Shown piece by piece: positions 1 to 9,349 of a stretch of DNA of 64,000 nt. The stretch comes from Vibrio rhodolitus. Lineage in GTDB: Bacteria > Pseudomonadota > Gammaproteobacteria > Enterobacterales > Vibrionaceae. The position numbers were made by a program, and so were the translations under genes. The notes beneath the pieces are model-generated. The model was not told the origin of the DNA. It worked only from the letters and a program-made list of their open reading frames with translations, and did not search any database. Position 1 is the first letter of the stretch, and the number at the start of each line of letters is the position of its first letter. The stretch lies in assembly GCF_003350325.1 (NCBI RefSeq), contig NZ_QLYZ01000018.1, positions 40,914 to 104,913 of the forward strand. The letters are read 5' to 3'.

Positions 1-740
1 TGGTGGGAGCTTACATCGTCTACATTCTTATTTATGCCAAAATGAACCCAGAAGCCGCTGCACCTATCGAGCGCGATGAAAGTGTTAGCCGTCAGCAAGA
101 GGTGATTGCAGCGCTTAAAGCGGTAATTCCTCCATTGGCGTTGATCGTCGTGGTACTTGGCTCAATCTTCGCGGGTGTGGCAACACCAACCGAATCAGCG
201 GCACTGGGTGGCGCAGGTGCAATCGTGTTAGCGGTGCTTTATCGCCAATTTAGCTGGGGCATGATTTATGATGCAGCAAAAGAAACGGTAAAAGTTACCG
301 CGATGGTGTTTGCTATCTTGCTTGGTGCAACGGCGTTCTCGATGGCGTTTACCTATACCGGAGGCGATCACCTTGTTGAGCAGTGGATGCTACAGATCCC
401 AGGTGAGAAGTGGGGCTTCTTGATCATTACCATGCTAGTGATTTTAGTTCTTGGCTTCTTTATTGATTTCGTTGAGATCTGTTTCATCATCGTGCCAATT
501 CTGGCGCCAGTTGCCGAGCTGCTTGGCATCAATATGACATGGTTTGCGATTCTGGTTGCGATGAACTTGCAGACCTCGTTCTTAACCCCACCATTTGGAT
601 TTAGTTTGTTTTATCTCAAAGGTGTGGCGCCATCTGGCGTAACAACCCGTGATATTTATCGAGGTGTGATGCCATTTATCGCGATACAGATAGCGGTGCT
701 GGCAACCATTTTGGTCTTCCCGGAATTTTACGGAATGTGA
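1..740 (+). CDS. TRAP transporter large permease (DctM family), 3' part
   Basis: This is the C-terminal part of an inner-membrane TRAP transporter permease, which imports organic acids or similar solutes using an ion gradient with a periplasmic binding protein. The frame is open at the left edge, so the N-terminal half lies outside the window; family members are usually about 430-470 residues and 245 or so are present here. Visible signs are several long hydrophobic helices, the family motif GVATPTESAA near residue 58, and a late QTSFLTPPFG motif. A strong hairpin terminator follows directly. The binding protein and small permease are presumably upstream. The substrate cannot be told from this part. 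Confidence 0.9.
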   Translation, partial: VGAYIVYILIYAKMNPEAAAPIERDESVSRQQEVIAALKAVIPPLALIVVVLGSIFAGVATPTESAALGGAGAIVLAVLYRQFSWGMIYDAAKETVKVTAMVFAILLGATAFSMAFTYTGGDHLVEQWMLQIPGEKWGFLIITMLVILVLGFFIDFVEICFIIVPILAPVAELLGINMTWFAILVAMNLQTSFLTPPFGFSLFYLKGVAPSGVTTRDIYRGVMPFIAIQIAVLATILVFPEFYGM

Positions 741-779
741 TCATGTGATTTTTGTTAATCGGTTGTAAATGATACATTT

Positions 780-809
780 AAGCGGCTTACATTAGTAAGC
801 CGCTTTGTT
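780..809 (+). terminator. Rho-independent terminator after TRAP permease
   Basis: The arms AAGCGGCTTAC and GTAAGCCGCTT form a perfect 11-bp stem around an ATTA loop, followed by a T-rich stretch (TGTTTT). It separates the TRAP genes from the sensor kinase gene, so the kinase probably has its own promoter or depends on readthrough. Confidence 0.85.
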
Positions 810-831
810 TTAGTTGTAATGGGGAAAAGGA

Positions 832-2187
832 ATGCCTCTTAAAGCTAAGTTAATCTTGCTCAGCTTGTTGCCTTTATTGCTGGTCACTATCAGCACCAGT
901 TGGATTTCGGTTTATCAAGCGCAGACACTTCGTGATAAAGAGGTGGAGATTTTCCGTTCTAGCCTTATCAAATCAAAAGAAACTGCACTACGAGACAGTG
1001 TCGATCTCGCCCTAGACTCGATTCGACATGTTTATAACGATCCGTCCTTAGATGAGCGTGTGGCGAAAGCGCAAGTTAAAGCCATTATTGAAAAACTTCG
1101 CTATGGCACTGATGGCTACTTTTTTGTGTACGACCAAGAGGGCACAAATCTGGTTCACCCGATCATGCCGGAACTTCAAGGGCAGAACTTGCTCGATATT
1201 CAAGATAACAATGGTGATTTCTTGATCGTCACCTTGCTTGAGCAAGCTCAGCGTGGCGGTGGTTTTCATCAATATCTTTGGAAAAAGCCTTCGACTGGAG
1301 AAACCGTTACCAAACTTAGCTATGCCGCTTGGCTGGATAAATGGCAATGGATGGTGGGTACTGGGCTTTATATTGAAGATGTCAGCGAAGAAGTCGCCAA
1401 CCTCAAAAGTGCAGTGGACAAAAATATCGAAACGACCTTCTTTTCGATGATCATTATTGTCGTGGTCACCGTTGCGCTTATTGTCGTGGTAACGCTCGCG
1501 GTCAATTTGCATGAACATCGTATAGCAGACCGAAGTTTGAAAGAACTTGCACACAAAACGGTTATGTTTCAAGAAGATGAAAAGAAGCATCTTGCTAGAG
1601 AACTGCACGATGGCATTAACCAACTGCTGGTGTCGAGCAAGTGCCATCTTGAGCTTTTGAGTAACAAACTTGAAGACGAAGCGCAGAAACAACATCTGGC
1701 ACATTCACAGCAATCATTGATGATGGCGATTAATGAAGTGCGGCATATATCGCATAAACTGCGTCCAAGTTCACTCGACGATATTGGATTAGAAGCGGCG
1801 TTGGATACACTGTTGCAAGATTTTCGTGCCCACTCAGGTTTGAGTATCGAAGCGGTGTTTGATACTCAAAACAGCAAATTGAAATCGGAAGTTGCGACTA
1901 CGCTTTATCGAGTGGCACAAGAGTCGTTGACCAATATTGAAAAGCACTCGCAAGCCAACGCCGTGAACGTCATCTTGCAGCAACTTGGTAGCCGACTTCA
2001 GCTCATTATCCGTGATGACGGGGTGGGGTTTGATGTTGGCTCGACACTGCGCAAGACTGGCATTGGTTTGCGTAATATGCGTGAGCGCGTAGAGTTTATT
2101 GGCGGCGATTTTGATCTCGAAAGCGAGCCAGGGTTTGGCACCGAGATAACGGTATTACTAGAGTTGGATGAGTTAGTTTATGGATAA
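832..2187 (+). CDS. Cache-domain sensor histidine kinase (NarL/HisKA_3 type)
   Basis: Membrane sensor kinase of 451 residues. Transmembrane segments lie near residues 7-25 and 200-225 and enclose a periplasmic single-Cache (sCache_2-like) domain with the pattern DGYFFVYD near residue 95 and a WMVGTGLYI end, a fold that often binds small carboxylates. The cytoplasmic part has the HisKA_3 box RELHDG, with the phospho-accepting histidine at 259, and a HATPase domain with IRDDGVGFD and GIGLRNMRER. The start has a good ribosome site (GGGGAAAAGGA). The gene overlaps the response regulator by 8 bases, so the two are co-expressed. Its position after a TRAP permease suggests control of that uptake system, which is inference. 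Confidence 0.9.
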   Translation: MPLKAKLILLSLLPLLLVTISTSWISVYQAQTLRDKEVEIFRSSLIKSKETALRDSVDLALDSIRHVYNDPSLDERVAKAQVKAIIEKLRYGTDGYFFVYDQEGTNLVHPIMPELQGQNLLDIQDNNGDFLIVTLLEQAQRGGGFHQYLWKKPSTGETVTKLSYAAWLDKWQWMVGTGLYIEDVSEEVANLKSAVDKNIETTFFSMIIIVVVTVALIVVVTLAVNLHEHRIADRSLKELAHKTVMFQEDEKKHLARELHDGINQLLVSSKCHLELLSNKLEDEAQKQHLAHSQQSLMMAINEVRHISHKLRPSSLDDIGLEAALDTLLQDFRAHSGLSIEAVFDTQNSKLKSEVATTLYRVAQESLTNIEKHSQANAVNVILQQLGSRLQLIIRDDGVGFDVGSTLRKTGIGLRNMRERVEFIGGDFDLESEPGFGTEITVLLELDELVYG

Positions 2188-2815
2188 ACCGATCAACGTT
2201 GTAATCGTCGATGATCACCAAGTGGTCCTTGATGGTTTTATTGCTAGGCTAAGTCTTGAGTCTGATTTTAAAGTGATTGGCACGGCAAGTAATGGTGTTG
2301 AAGCCGTCGAAGTAGTCAAAGCCTTGCAGCCTGATGTGGTGCTGATGGACATCAGTATGCCACTGATGAACGGTATTGATGCCACGCGGATCATTAAAGC
2401 CGAGTGCCCAGAGGTTAAGGTGTTAATGCTGACGATGCACGATAGCCGAGAATACATTATGAAAGTAATGCAGTCAGGGGCTGTGGGCTATATGTTGAAA
2501 GAAATTTCTGCAGAAAAAATGGTTCAAGCGATTAAAACGGTTGAGCAAGGTTCTACTTACTTCTGTGAATCGGTCAGAGAAACTCTGTTCTCACAAGGGT
2601 CGCTCCCCGCAGCCGATAAGCCAAATCCGCTCAGCCGAAGAGAAGAAGCGGTGCTTAAATTAGTCGCTCAAGGTTACAGCAGCAAAAAAGTCGCGTCACA
2701 GCTGGATATTAGCTATCGAACCGTTGAGACACATCGACAAAATATCAAACACAAACTTGAGTTAAGTAGTACTGCCGAGCTGGCGAAATATGCGGTAGAA
2801 CGGGGCATGATTTAG
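2180..2815 (+). CDS. LuxR/NarL-family response regulator
   Basis: Response regulator of 211 residues. The N-terminal receiver has the acidic pair in VIVDDH and the phospho-acceptor Asp57 in VVLMDISMP, with a conserved lysine in YMLKE. The C-terminal LuxR-type helix-turn-helix is seen in LSRREEAVLKLVAQG and YRTVETHRQNI. It starts inside the end of the kinase gene, the usual sign of a translationally coupled pair. It should bind DNA when phosphorylated by the kinase just upstream. The target genes are not evident, but the TRAP transporter is the obvious candidate. No clear terminator is visible downstream. Confidence 0.92.
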   Translation: MDKPINVVIVDDHQVVLDGFIARLSLESDFKVIGTASNGVEAVEVVKALQPDVVLMDISMPLMNGIDATRIIKAECPEVKVLMLTMHDSREYIMKVMQSGAVGYMLKEISAEKMVQAIKTVEQGSTYFCESVRETLFSQGSLPAADKPNPLSRREEAVLKLVAQGYSSKKVASQLDISYRTVETHRQNIKHKLELSSTAELAKYAVERGMI

Positions 2816-2938
2816 CTGCGGTAAGCTCTGTCTACCTTCTGATTGAGCTTGGACAAACGTAAGGAATGTAAGCTTGAATGTCTCCAAGGCGCTCAAGTGA
2901 TAGACTGCCGCGCTAAAGCTCAACAACTAAAAAATACT

Positions 2939-3286
2939 ATGACTTATCCGAAAAATCTTCATCAAGACTACCACGCTCATTTTTACTTTGATCAGCAAAG
3001 CAGTGATTTCGCTGCGTCAATCCGCGATAAAATTCATCAAGAATTTGGATTGTTCGTCGGTCGATTCAATCAACGTTTAGTCGGACCACACACTAAATGG
3101 AGCTTTGAGATTGATTTTACTCATCAAGAATTTGAAGCCGCAGTCGCATGGCTTGACGCCAATCGCAATGGTCACTCAGTTTTAATTCATGCCGTAACTG
3201 GGGACGATTATCTTGACCACACTGATTATGTCTATTGGCTGGGTGAGCCTGTAGCTCTTGACCTTAGCGGTTTCACGCCTTTATAG
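2939..3286 (+). CDS. DOPA 4,5-dioxygenase family protein
   Basis: Small protein of about 115 residues from the ATG at 2939. An upstream TTG at 2843 would add 32 residues that do not fit the family, so the ATG is preferred although no clear ribosome site precedes it. Family hallmarks are YHAHFYFD near the start, with candidate metal-binding histidines, the stretch VGPHTKWSFEI, and the late GDDYLDHTDYVYWLG region. Characterised relatives are extradiol dioxygenases acting on DOPA, but many bacterial members have no known substrate. It stands alone between a response regulator and Dps. Confidence 0.75.
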   Translation: MTYPKNLHQDYHAHFYFDQQSSDFAASIRDKIHQEFGLFVGRFNQRLVGPHTKWSFEIDFTHQEFEAAVAWLDANRNGHSVLIHAVTGDDYLDHTDYVYWLGEPVALDLSGFTPL

Positions 3287-3469
3287 CTGAAAAATAAGTT
3301 AATTTGATTGCTTAAACCCAGCACTTATCGGCGGCTAGGTATAATCGATTTTACCGATTGTTAGTATAGCTGTAAGCATTTTTACCACCGACGAGAGAAG
3401 GCGTATTCTAGCTCCATTGAAACAACACAGCCGAGTGTTGTTTGCTCATATCGAGTTAGGAGAATCAAG

Positions 3470-3946
3470 ATGTCTAATCAAATTACTTTAATTGGTCTAA
3501 ATAGCGAAAAATCTGCTCAACTAGCTGAGCAACTAAACCAACTTCTTGCACACTACCAAGTGTTATACATGAACAGCCGTGGCTACCATTGGAATATCAA
3601 AGGTCAGCAATTCTTTGAACTTCACGTGAAATTTGAAGAGATCTACACTGATCTACAAACCAAAATCGATGAGCTGGCAGAACGTATTCTTACACTTGGT
3701 CATACACCGGATCATAGTTTTACGCGTTACCTAGAGCTTAGCGAGCTAAAAGAGCACGTTAATGCAACTCAAGGTCAAGACTGTGTCCAAGGTCTGGTGA
3801 AAGGCTTTAGCATGCTTATTCTTAAACAGCGTCAGATTCTAGAGCAAGCAGGCGAAGCTGAAGATGAAGGTACAGCGGCATTGATGGGTGATTACATTCG
3901 TGAGCAAGAAAAACTAATGTGGATGCTAAACGCATACTTGCAATAA
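3470..3946 (+). CDS. dps: Dps/ferritin-like DNA protection protein
   Basis: A 158-residue Dps-family protein. Dps proteins form dodecameric shells that oxidise and store iron with peroxide and shield DNA during starvation or oxidative stress. The diagnostic stretch SRGYHWNIKG near residue 35, followed by FFELHVKFEEIY, carries the histidine and acidic ligands of the inter-subunit ferroxidase centre. The length is typical. The ribosome site TTAGGAGAATCAAG fixes the start. It is a single-gene unit with a strong terminator right behind it. A TATAATCG-like element about 130 bases upstream could be the promoter. Confidence 0.9.
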   Translation: MSNQITLIGLNSEKSAQLAEQLNQLLAHYQVLYMNSRGYHWNIKGQQFFELHVKFEEIYTDLQTKIDELAERILTLGHTPDHSFTRYLELSELKEHVNATQGQDCVQGLVKGFSMLILKQRQILEQAGEAEDEGTAALMGDYIREQEKLMWMLNAYLQ

Positions 3947-3961
3947 TCGCTGATAGTGAAG

Positions 3962-3986
3962 AGGGAGCAAATGCTCCCTTTTTTAC
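3962..3986 (+). terminator. Terminator after dps
   Basis: AGGGAGCA and TGCTCCCT form an 8-bp stem with a very short loop, followed by a run of T residues. It is the classic form of an intrinsic terminator. Confidence 0.85.
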
Positions 3987-4106
3987 GTTGGTAGATTTTG
4001 CCTGACAAATTGAGCTGTTATTCGTTAGCCGGTGGTAAAGAGAAACTGAACTAAAAAGAGCCATTTACGTAAATATTAGTCGGTGTAGTTACGGAGTGGA
4101 TTCAAG

Positions 4107-5426
4107 ATGGGTAAAAAAACAATCGGCGTTTACTGGTTTACCAACGATCTTCGTTTAGATGACAACCCTTTGCTTGCACAAGCGGCGCAAGAGGTTGACC
4201 AACTTATCTGCCTTTATTGCTTGCCGAGCTATTCTGAATACTTAAAGCGTTTCACCTCTGAATCACACTATGGCAGTGCAAGAGAGCGCTTCTGGCAGCA
4301 ATCTGTCGCCAGTTTAGACCAAGCGCTAAACGAGAAAGGACAGCGTCTAGTTGTCTCACAAGCTCATCCTTTTTCTGCGCTAGCGCACTTAATGAGCAAC
4401 GATAATATTAGCGCGCTCTACTGTGATGACTTTGTCGCCCATGATGAAAGGCTAATCGTCCAGCATCTGAGCTGCTATTTTCCTTTAGTGAAGATATGCC
4501 AGCGATCGCAGCGGACACTGTTCCAACAATTTGAGCTGCCATTCACACTCGATGCTTTGCCCGCGTCGTTTACCCAATTTCGTAAAATGGTTGAAGGTCA
4601 ATCTATCGCCTTGCCACATTGCGCAATAACCAATCTTCCTGCTCCAGCAAAACATAGCTTAGAGACTGTGACCTTGCCTGAGGTTAGCGTTAGTAGTCGT
4701 GATGACTTTGTCGGAGGCGAGCATTTTGCCCATGCGCACATGATGTGTTATTTCTCCACTTCGTTTGCCAGTCGTTATAAGCAAACCCGAAATGAATTAG
4801 ATGGTAAAGAGAACTCGACGAAGTTTTCTCCTTGGCTTGCGGTTGGCAGCTTGTCGCCTAGTCAAATCATGCATGCGCTCAATCAATATGAACATCGTAA
4901 CGGCAGTAATGAGTCAACCTATTGGATCTTTTTTGAGTTATTGTGGCGAGAATACTTTCAATGGTATGCACGCAAGTTTGGTGTCTCTCTGTTTCAGCGT
5001 AAAGGAGTGCAAAACAAGCCGCCATTAACCACGTTTTATCCGCAGCGCTTTAAACAGTGGAAAATGGGTAATACCGAATACCCGCTAGTTAACGCCTGCA
5101 TGAAGCAATTAAACCAAACTGGCTATATGTCAAACCGAGGACGGCAACTGGTGGCAAGTTGCTTGATTTACGAATTGGGTATTGACTGGCGCTATGGTGC
5201 TGCTTACATGGAAAGCCAGTTGGTTGATTATGATGTTGGCTCTAACTGGGGTAACTGGCAGTATATCGCTGGCGTAGGGGCAAGTCGTTCTGCACGTCGT
5301 TTCGATCAAAGCAAGCAAGCGGCATTGTACGATCCGCAAAGGGAGTTTGTTCTGCGTTGGAATGGCAATAGCAGCGTGGCAACATCGGATAATGTCGATA
5401 TGGTCGACTGGCCCAAAAGAGCCTGA
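4107..5426 (+). CDS. Cryptochrome DASH / photolyase family flavoprotein
   Basis: A 439-residue photolyase-superfamily protein. The N-terminal alpha/beta antenna domain begins with VYWFTNDLRLDDNPLL, and the C-terminal FAD domain has WREYFQWYARKFG, the long ARRFDQSKQAALYDP tail and GNWQYIAGVG. These are DASH-type features; characterised DASH proteins repair cyclobutane dimers in single-stranded DNA using FAD and a folate antenna. The start follows GGAGTGG. It is followed within 50 bases by a second photolyase-like gene of a different subfamily in the same orientation, which suggests a light-dependent repair operon. Subfamily assignment is by eye. Confidence 0.87.
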   Translation: MGKKTIGVYWFTNDLRLDDNPLLAQAAQEVDQLICLYCLPSYSEYLKRFTSESHYGSARERFWQQSVASLDQALNEKGQRLVVSQAHPFSALAHLMSNDNISALYCDDFVAHDERLIVQHLSCYFPLVKICQRSQRTLFQQFELPFTLDALPASFTQFRKMVEGQSIALPHCAITNLPAPAKHSLETVTLPEVSVSSRDDFVGGEHFAHAHMMCYFSTSFASRYKQTRNELDGKENSTKFSPWLAVGSLSPSQIMHALNQYEHRNGSNESTYWIFFELLWREYFQWYARKFGVSLFQRKGVQNKPPLTTFYPQRFKQWKMGNTEYPLVNACMKQLNQTGYMSNRGRQLVASCLIYELGIDWRYGAAYMESQLVDYDVGSNWGNWQYIAGVGASRSARRFDQSKQAALYDPQREFVLRWNGNSSVATSDNVDMVDWPKRA

Positions 5427-5474
5427 ACCATGCAAACCCAAGCTACGCAGCGCACATCAATAGGGAAAGAGACG

Positions 5475-7016
5475 ATGAAAATAGAGACAGTTCGGCTTGT
5501 TTTGGGTGATCAGCTTAACCATCAGCATTCTTGGTTTGGGCGCGTTGATCCGAGCGTGCTTTATCTCATCGCGGAATTAAAGCAAGAAACGGATTATGTG
5601 CGGCATCATGGGCAAAAAGTCGCGGCATTTTTTGCCGCCATGGAAGAATTTGCAAGTCATCTGCGTCAGGCTGGTCACCATGTGGAGTATTTGACGCTCG
5701 ATCATACATGCCAGTACGAGAATCTAACCCAAATCATTGATTCAATTATTAAAAAATATCAAGCAGAGCATTTTGAGTATCAACGACCAGATGAGTTTCG
5801 TTTGCTGAAGCAGCTTGAAACGCACAGTTATGAAGCGACTTCGTATTGCGTCGCCAGCGAACATTTTCTTTTGCCTTACCAAGAGATACTACAGTCGTTC
5901 CCGCAAAATAAGCACATTTTGATGGAGCATTTTTATCGCTCGATGCGCAGGCGTTACGGCATTCTTATCAAAGACGGCAAACCTGAGGGCGGTAAATGGA
6001 ACTTTGATGCGCGCAATCGCAAAGCGCTTAAAGCGGCAGACATTGCTGATCTGCCAGCACCTTTGATGTTTGCCAATGATATCACTGAAATTAAAGCGCG
6101 AATCGAGCGCCATGGCGTTATGACTATCGGTGAGCTAGGTGATGATCTCTTATGGCCGGTAACCCGCAATCAAAGTCTTAATCTGCTCGCATTTTTTTGT
6201 CAGCGCTGCTTGCCTCTATTTGGCAGCTTTCAAGATGCGATGACAGACCAGCATCAATCAGCTTGGAGTTTGTACCATAGCAGGATCTCATTTTCTCTTA
6301 ACTGCAAACTGCTTAGCCCCCTTGAAGTGATTGATGCGGCGCTTAGTGCCTATCAAGGTAACGATGATATTGATATCGCCCAAATCGAAGGCTTTGTGCG
6401 CCAGATCCTCGGGTGGAGAGAATACATTCGCGGCGTATATTGGAGCAATATGCCTGATTATCAGAGTAAGAATGCGCTACAGGCAACGCGCGATTTACCA
6501 AGCTATTTTTGGCACGGTCAAACCAAGTTGAACTGCATTAAGCAGGCGGTAGGTCAGTCGCTTAAATACGCTTATGCGCACCATATTCAACGGCTTATGA
6601 TCACGGGTAATTTTTGCCTAATCACCGAGATCGACCCCGAGCAAGTTGATGCATGGTACTTAGGGATTTACATCGATGCGATTGAATGGGTTGAGATGCC
6701 CAATACTCGTGGTATGGCATTGTTTGCCGATGGTGGCATTGTTGGCACTAAGCCTTATGCGGCGAGTGGCGCTTATGTCAATCGTATGAGCGATTACTGC
6801 AAGTCGTGCCACTACAACGTTAAACACAAGTTGGAGGAGGGGGCATGTCCTTTAAACAGCTTGTACTGGCGATTTATGCATAAACACCGGGCGTTAATTG
6901 GCAACAACCCACGTATTGGCATGATTTATCGCTCTTGGGATGCGTTGGATGATGAAGTGCAGCAGCAGATAGTGCAAAAAGCTGAGCATTACCTAGAAAA
7001 CCTCGACGATTTGTAA
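5475..7016 (+). CDS. FeS-BCP type (6-4) photolyase-related protein
   Basis: A protein of about 513 residues of the iron-sulfur bacterial cryptochrome/photolyase group (PhrB-like), whose characterised members repair (6-4) photoproducts. It opens with VRLVLGDQLNHQHSWF, the typical N-terminus of the group. Four cysteines likely hold the 4Fe-4S cluster: one in LNCIKQ, two in DYCKSCHYN and one in EGACPLN. A start at 5430 is possible, but the ATG at 5475 follows GGGAAAGAGACG and fits the family better. It is probably cotranscribed with the DASH gene upstream. Its stop lies only 2 bases from the end of the convergent GGDEF-EAL gene, with no terminator between. Confidence 0.88.
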   Translation: MKIETVRLVLGDQLNHQHSWFGRVDPSVLYLIAELKQETDYVRHHGQKVAAFFAAMEEFASHLRQAGHHVEYLTLDHTCQYENLTQIIDSIIKKYQAEHFEYQRPDEFRLLKQLETHSYEATSYCVASEHFLLPYQEILQSFPQNKHILMEHFYRSMRRRYGILIKDGKPEGGKWNFDARNRKALKAADIADLPAPLMFANDITEIKARIERHGVMTIGELGDDLLWPVTRNQSLNLLAFFCQRCLPLFGSFQDAMTDQHQSAWSLYHSRISFSLNCKLLSPLEVIDAALSAYQGNDDIDIAQIEGFVRQILGWREYIRGVYWSNMPDYQSKNALQATRDLPSYFWHGQTKLNCIKQAVGQSLKYAYAHHIQRLMITGNFCLITEIDPEQVDAWYLGIYIDAIEWVEMPNTRGMALFADGGIVGTKPYAASGAYVNRMSDYCKSCHYNVKHKLEEGACPLNSLYWRFMHKHRALIGNNPRIGMIYRSWDALDDEVQQQIVQKAEHYLENLDDL

Positions 7017-7018
7017 GG

Positions 7019-8818
7019 TTAGATACTGAGCTCTTCAAGATCGGGATGTTCAACAAATCTCTGGCTAAATTCATGCGCTGAAAGAGGTTTGGAGAACAGG
7101 TAGCCTTGGAAATCGTCACAGCCTTCTTGGAATAGTAGCTCACGTTGATTTTCATATTCCACGCCTTCTGCTATCACCCATTTACCCATATTGTGACCCA
7201 GCTGCACTATGGTTCTAACTAACATGTGATCGTGATGTTCTTGCACGCAGTCATCAACGAAGGACTTATCTATTTTCAAAACATCGATCGGCAGGTGTTT
7301 GAGATAATTAAGCGATGAGTAGGCGACGCCAAAGTCATCAACCGCAATCGTGACACCTTGCTCACGAAGTCGATGACAAACTTGCGTGACGCGATCGGAG
7401 TCTTTCATCAAAGTCGTTTCAGTGATCTCAATTTGCAATAGATGAGGCGGTAGTTCAGTGCGACGTAAAATGTGGCGCACATAAGTTAGCAAGTCATCAT
7501 GAGCAAACTGAACGGTAGAAACGTTGACGGAGATTTGTACCGACATGCCTGCATCGTACCAAGCTTTGGCTTGTTCACACGCCTCTTTTATAACCCAACG
7601 CCCAATCATAATGATTTGTTTGGTTTGCTCGGCCACCGAAATAAACTCGAATGGACTGATCGTCCCAAGATCAGGGTGCTGCCAGCGGATCAAAGCTTCC
7701 GCGCCGCGTACTTGTTGATCTTTGACCGACACTTTGGGCTGGTAATGCAGCACAAACTGGTTAAGACGAATTGCCTGTTCAAGTTCGACTTCAATTTGAT
7801 GGGCACGAATGGTTTCATCCAGTAAGGATTCATCGTACCAACGCACGCGATTTTTGCCGGTATTTTTGGCTTTCACTGTCGCAACATCGACGTTCTTTAA
7901 CCAGATATCACGATTGTTAGTCGCTTTTTTCAAAGAAGAAATACCCACAGAAAAGGTCACTTGGTAGAAGCCACGGTCGAGTTCAAAGTGGAAGCGCTCA
8001 GGGCGTGATAGCTCACGTACAATACCTTCCACTTGCTGATCAATATTGGCTTTTTCAGTCACCACGATGACAAACTCATCACCTTCTAAACGAAACAGTT
8101 CGGCTTTGTTCATCACCAGTTGTTTTAGACGAGTACCAATGAACTTCAGTAAGGTATCGGCTTGTTGTGGACCAAATGAGTCATTAACGTCTTTAAAGTT
8201 ATCGACATCAATCTTAAGTAGGACAAAGTCGCGATTATCAATATAAGCATCAGCGTAATTTTCTATGTAACGATAGAAAGCGCGTCGGTTAGGCAATTGA
8301 GTGAGAAAGTCACTGCGGCTTTCATCAAGGTAGATGCTTAGTTGCCTATCAAATTTAAACTTGTAGTAAGTCATAATGGTGGCAAACACAGTGATCAGCA
8401 ATAGTTTTACCGAATCGTCTGCCATCTCGAGCATGCCTTCTTTGGGTACGGAAAACATGTAGTGGGCAATCAAGACTAAAGAAATAGTGATGGGCCAAAT
8501 CGTACTTGGGAAAAGCACCAAGTAACAGAGTGGTAGCAAGAGAAATGAACGCTCGATCGCCTCGACATTTAACGGCTCTATCAAACCGCCAATTAAGATA
8601 TGCACAAAAGAAAGCACTGCAAATAGCTTGCGTCGCTTGGCAGATTTGGTGAATAGGGCAATCAGCATTCCGAGTGGAAATAGCAGATAGGACCACCCAA
8701 CTAACTCATGCTCCGTGATGAGTGTGTGCGTGATCAAAGTGATGGCGGCGATGTAAGCTATTCTGACCAAAACTAAAGGGCTCAACATTCGGTTAAGCCA
8801 ATTTTCCTTGTCAATCAT
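7019..8818 (-). CDS. Membrane GGDEF-EAL cyclic-di-GMP protein
   Basis: Protein of 599 residues. Five or six hydrophobic helices occupy roughly residues 10-160. A GGDEF domain follows, whose signature reads RLEGDEF (near residue 245) with the first glycine replaced by glutamate, so cyclase activity is uncertain. The C-terminal EAL domain looks complete: AEALIRW, the second-metal region DDFGVAYSS and AEGVE are present, so phosphodiesterase activity is likely. The start at 8818 is chosen over an ATG 21 bases upstream because GGGAG lies just ahead of it. It is monocistronic and would tune cyclic-di-GMP, which in vibrios governs motility and biofilm. Confidence 0.9.
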   Translation of the reverse strand: MIDKENWLNRMLSPLVLVRIAYIAAITLITHTLITEHELVGWSYLLFPLGMLIALFTKSAKRRKLFAVLSFVHILIGGLIEPLNVEAIERSFLLLPLCYLVLFPSTIWPITISLVLIAHYMFSVPKEGMLEMADDSVKLLLITVFATIMTYYKFKFDRQLSIYLDESRSDFLTQLPNRRAFYRYIENYADAYIDNRDFVLLKIDVDNFKDVNDSFGPQQADTLLKFIGTRLKQLVMNKAELFRLEGDEFVIVVTEKANIDQQVEGIVRELSRPERFHFELDRGFYQVTFSVGISSLKKATNNRDIWLKNVDVATVKAKNTGKNRVRWYDESLLDETIRAHQIEVELEQAIRLNQFVLHYQPKVSVKDQQVRGAEALIRWQHPDLGTISPFEFISVAEQTKQIIMIGRWVIKEACEQAKAWYDAGMSVQISVNVSTVQFAHDDLLTYVRHILRRTELPPHLLQIEITETTLMKDSDRVTQVCHRLREQGVTIAVDDFGVAYSSLNYLKHLPIDVLKIDKSFVDDCVQEHHDHMLVRTIVQLGHNMGKWVIAEGVEYENQRELLFQEGCDDFQGYLFSKPLSAHEFSQRFVEHPDLEELSI

Positions 8819-9268
8819 GTAGCTCCCTCGGCATCTCAATCTCCCTACGATACCTAATGTTTTACGAACTACTCGCGTCTATTAACTAATGACACTACCA
8901 CGCGATTTTAAAGAAACTATCGCGGCGAAAAGGTTATTCGATCTATTTCACAGTCGAAGATCCAAAATAGGACGTACCGCTATAAAAGCCGATTTTGGCT
9001 CGAGTAAGATGATAATTCTTAAGCCAAATTGCAGATATTCTTACTGCGAAAATGGCGACTTATGGGATTTAATTGATGAATGCTAGTTAATCTCATACCA
9101 CTCTTTGTATTGTTCATGTAGGTAAAAACAACCTAGCAGTATAGAGATCAATCCGTAAAAACAGTGACTTGCATTGGGAGTAGCTGTTGTTGTTCGTGTC
9201 TTAGTCAAGGCGGTTAATCACTTAACACTCAGATTTTATTCAGGTAGTTCACTTAAGAATATTTAAGG
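8819..9268. other. Intergenic region without a convincing gene
   Basis: This holds the presumed promoter of the GGDEF-EAL gene at the left. A 65-codon open frame at 8889-9086 (plus strand) has no ribosome site or recognisable domain and is not called. A weak hairpin (TAGGT/ACCTA) lies near 9120-9137. Nothing else was recognised up to the SOS-type promoter that begins at 9269. Confidence 0.5.
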
Positions 9269-9334
9269 CTGTATTAATATACAGTTATTTTCTTGACATT
9301 ACTCGTCGGTTAGATATGCTGTATGTATAAACAG
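9269..9334 (+). promoter_or_regulatory. SOS promoter with two LexA boxes
   Basis: Two perfect CTGT-N8-ACAG motifs are present: 9269-9284 (spacer ATTAATAT) and 9319-9334 (spacer ATGTATAA, close to the full E. coli consensus). Between them is a -35 hexamer TTGACA at 9293-9298 and a -10-like TATGCT at 9315-9320, with a 16-base spacer. The second LexA box overlaps the -10 region and predicted start point, so bound LexA would block the promoter directly. A small gene starts 16 bases downstream with a strong ribosome site. Confidence 0.85.
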
Positions 9335-9349
9335 TAAGTGGAGGTGAGT

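Noticed and set aside
1048..1704. 218-codon minus-strand frame inside the sensor kinase gene
   Set aside because: It lies fully within a well-supported gene on the other strand and has no domain; it is a shadow frame.
8889..9086. 65-codon plus-strand reading frame
   Set aside because: No ribosome site, no recognisable domain, and A/T-rich promoter-like surroundings; not enough to call a gene.
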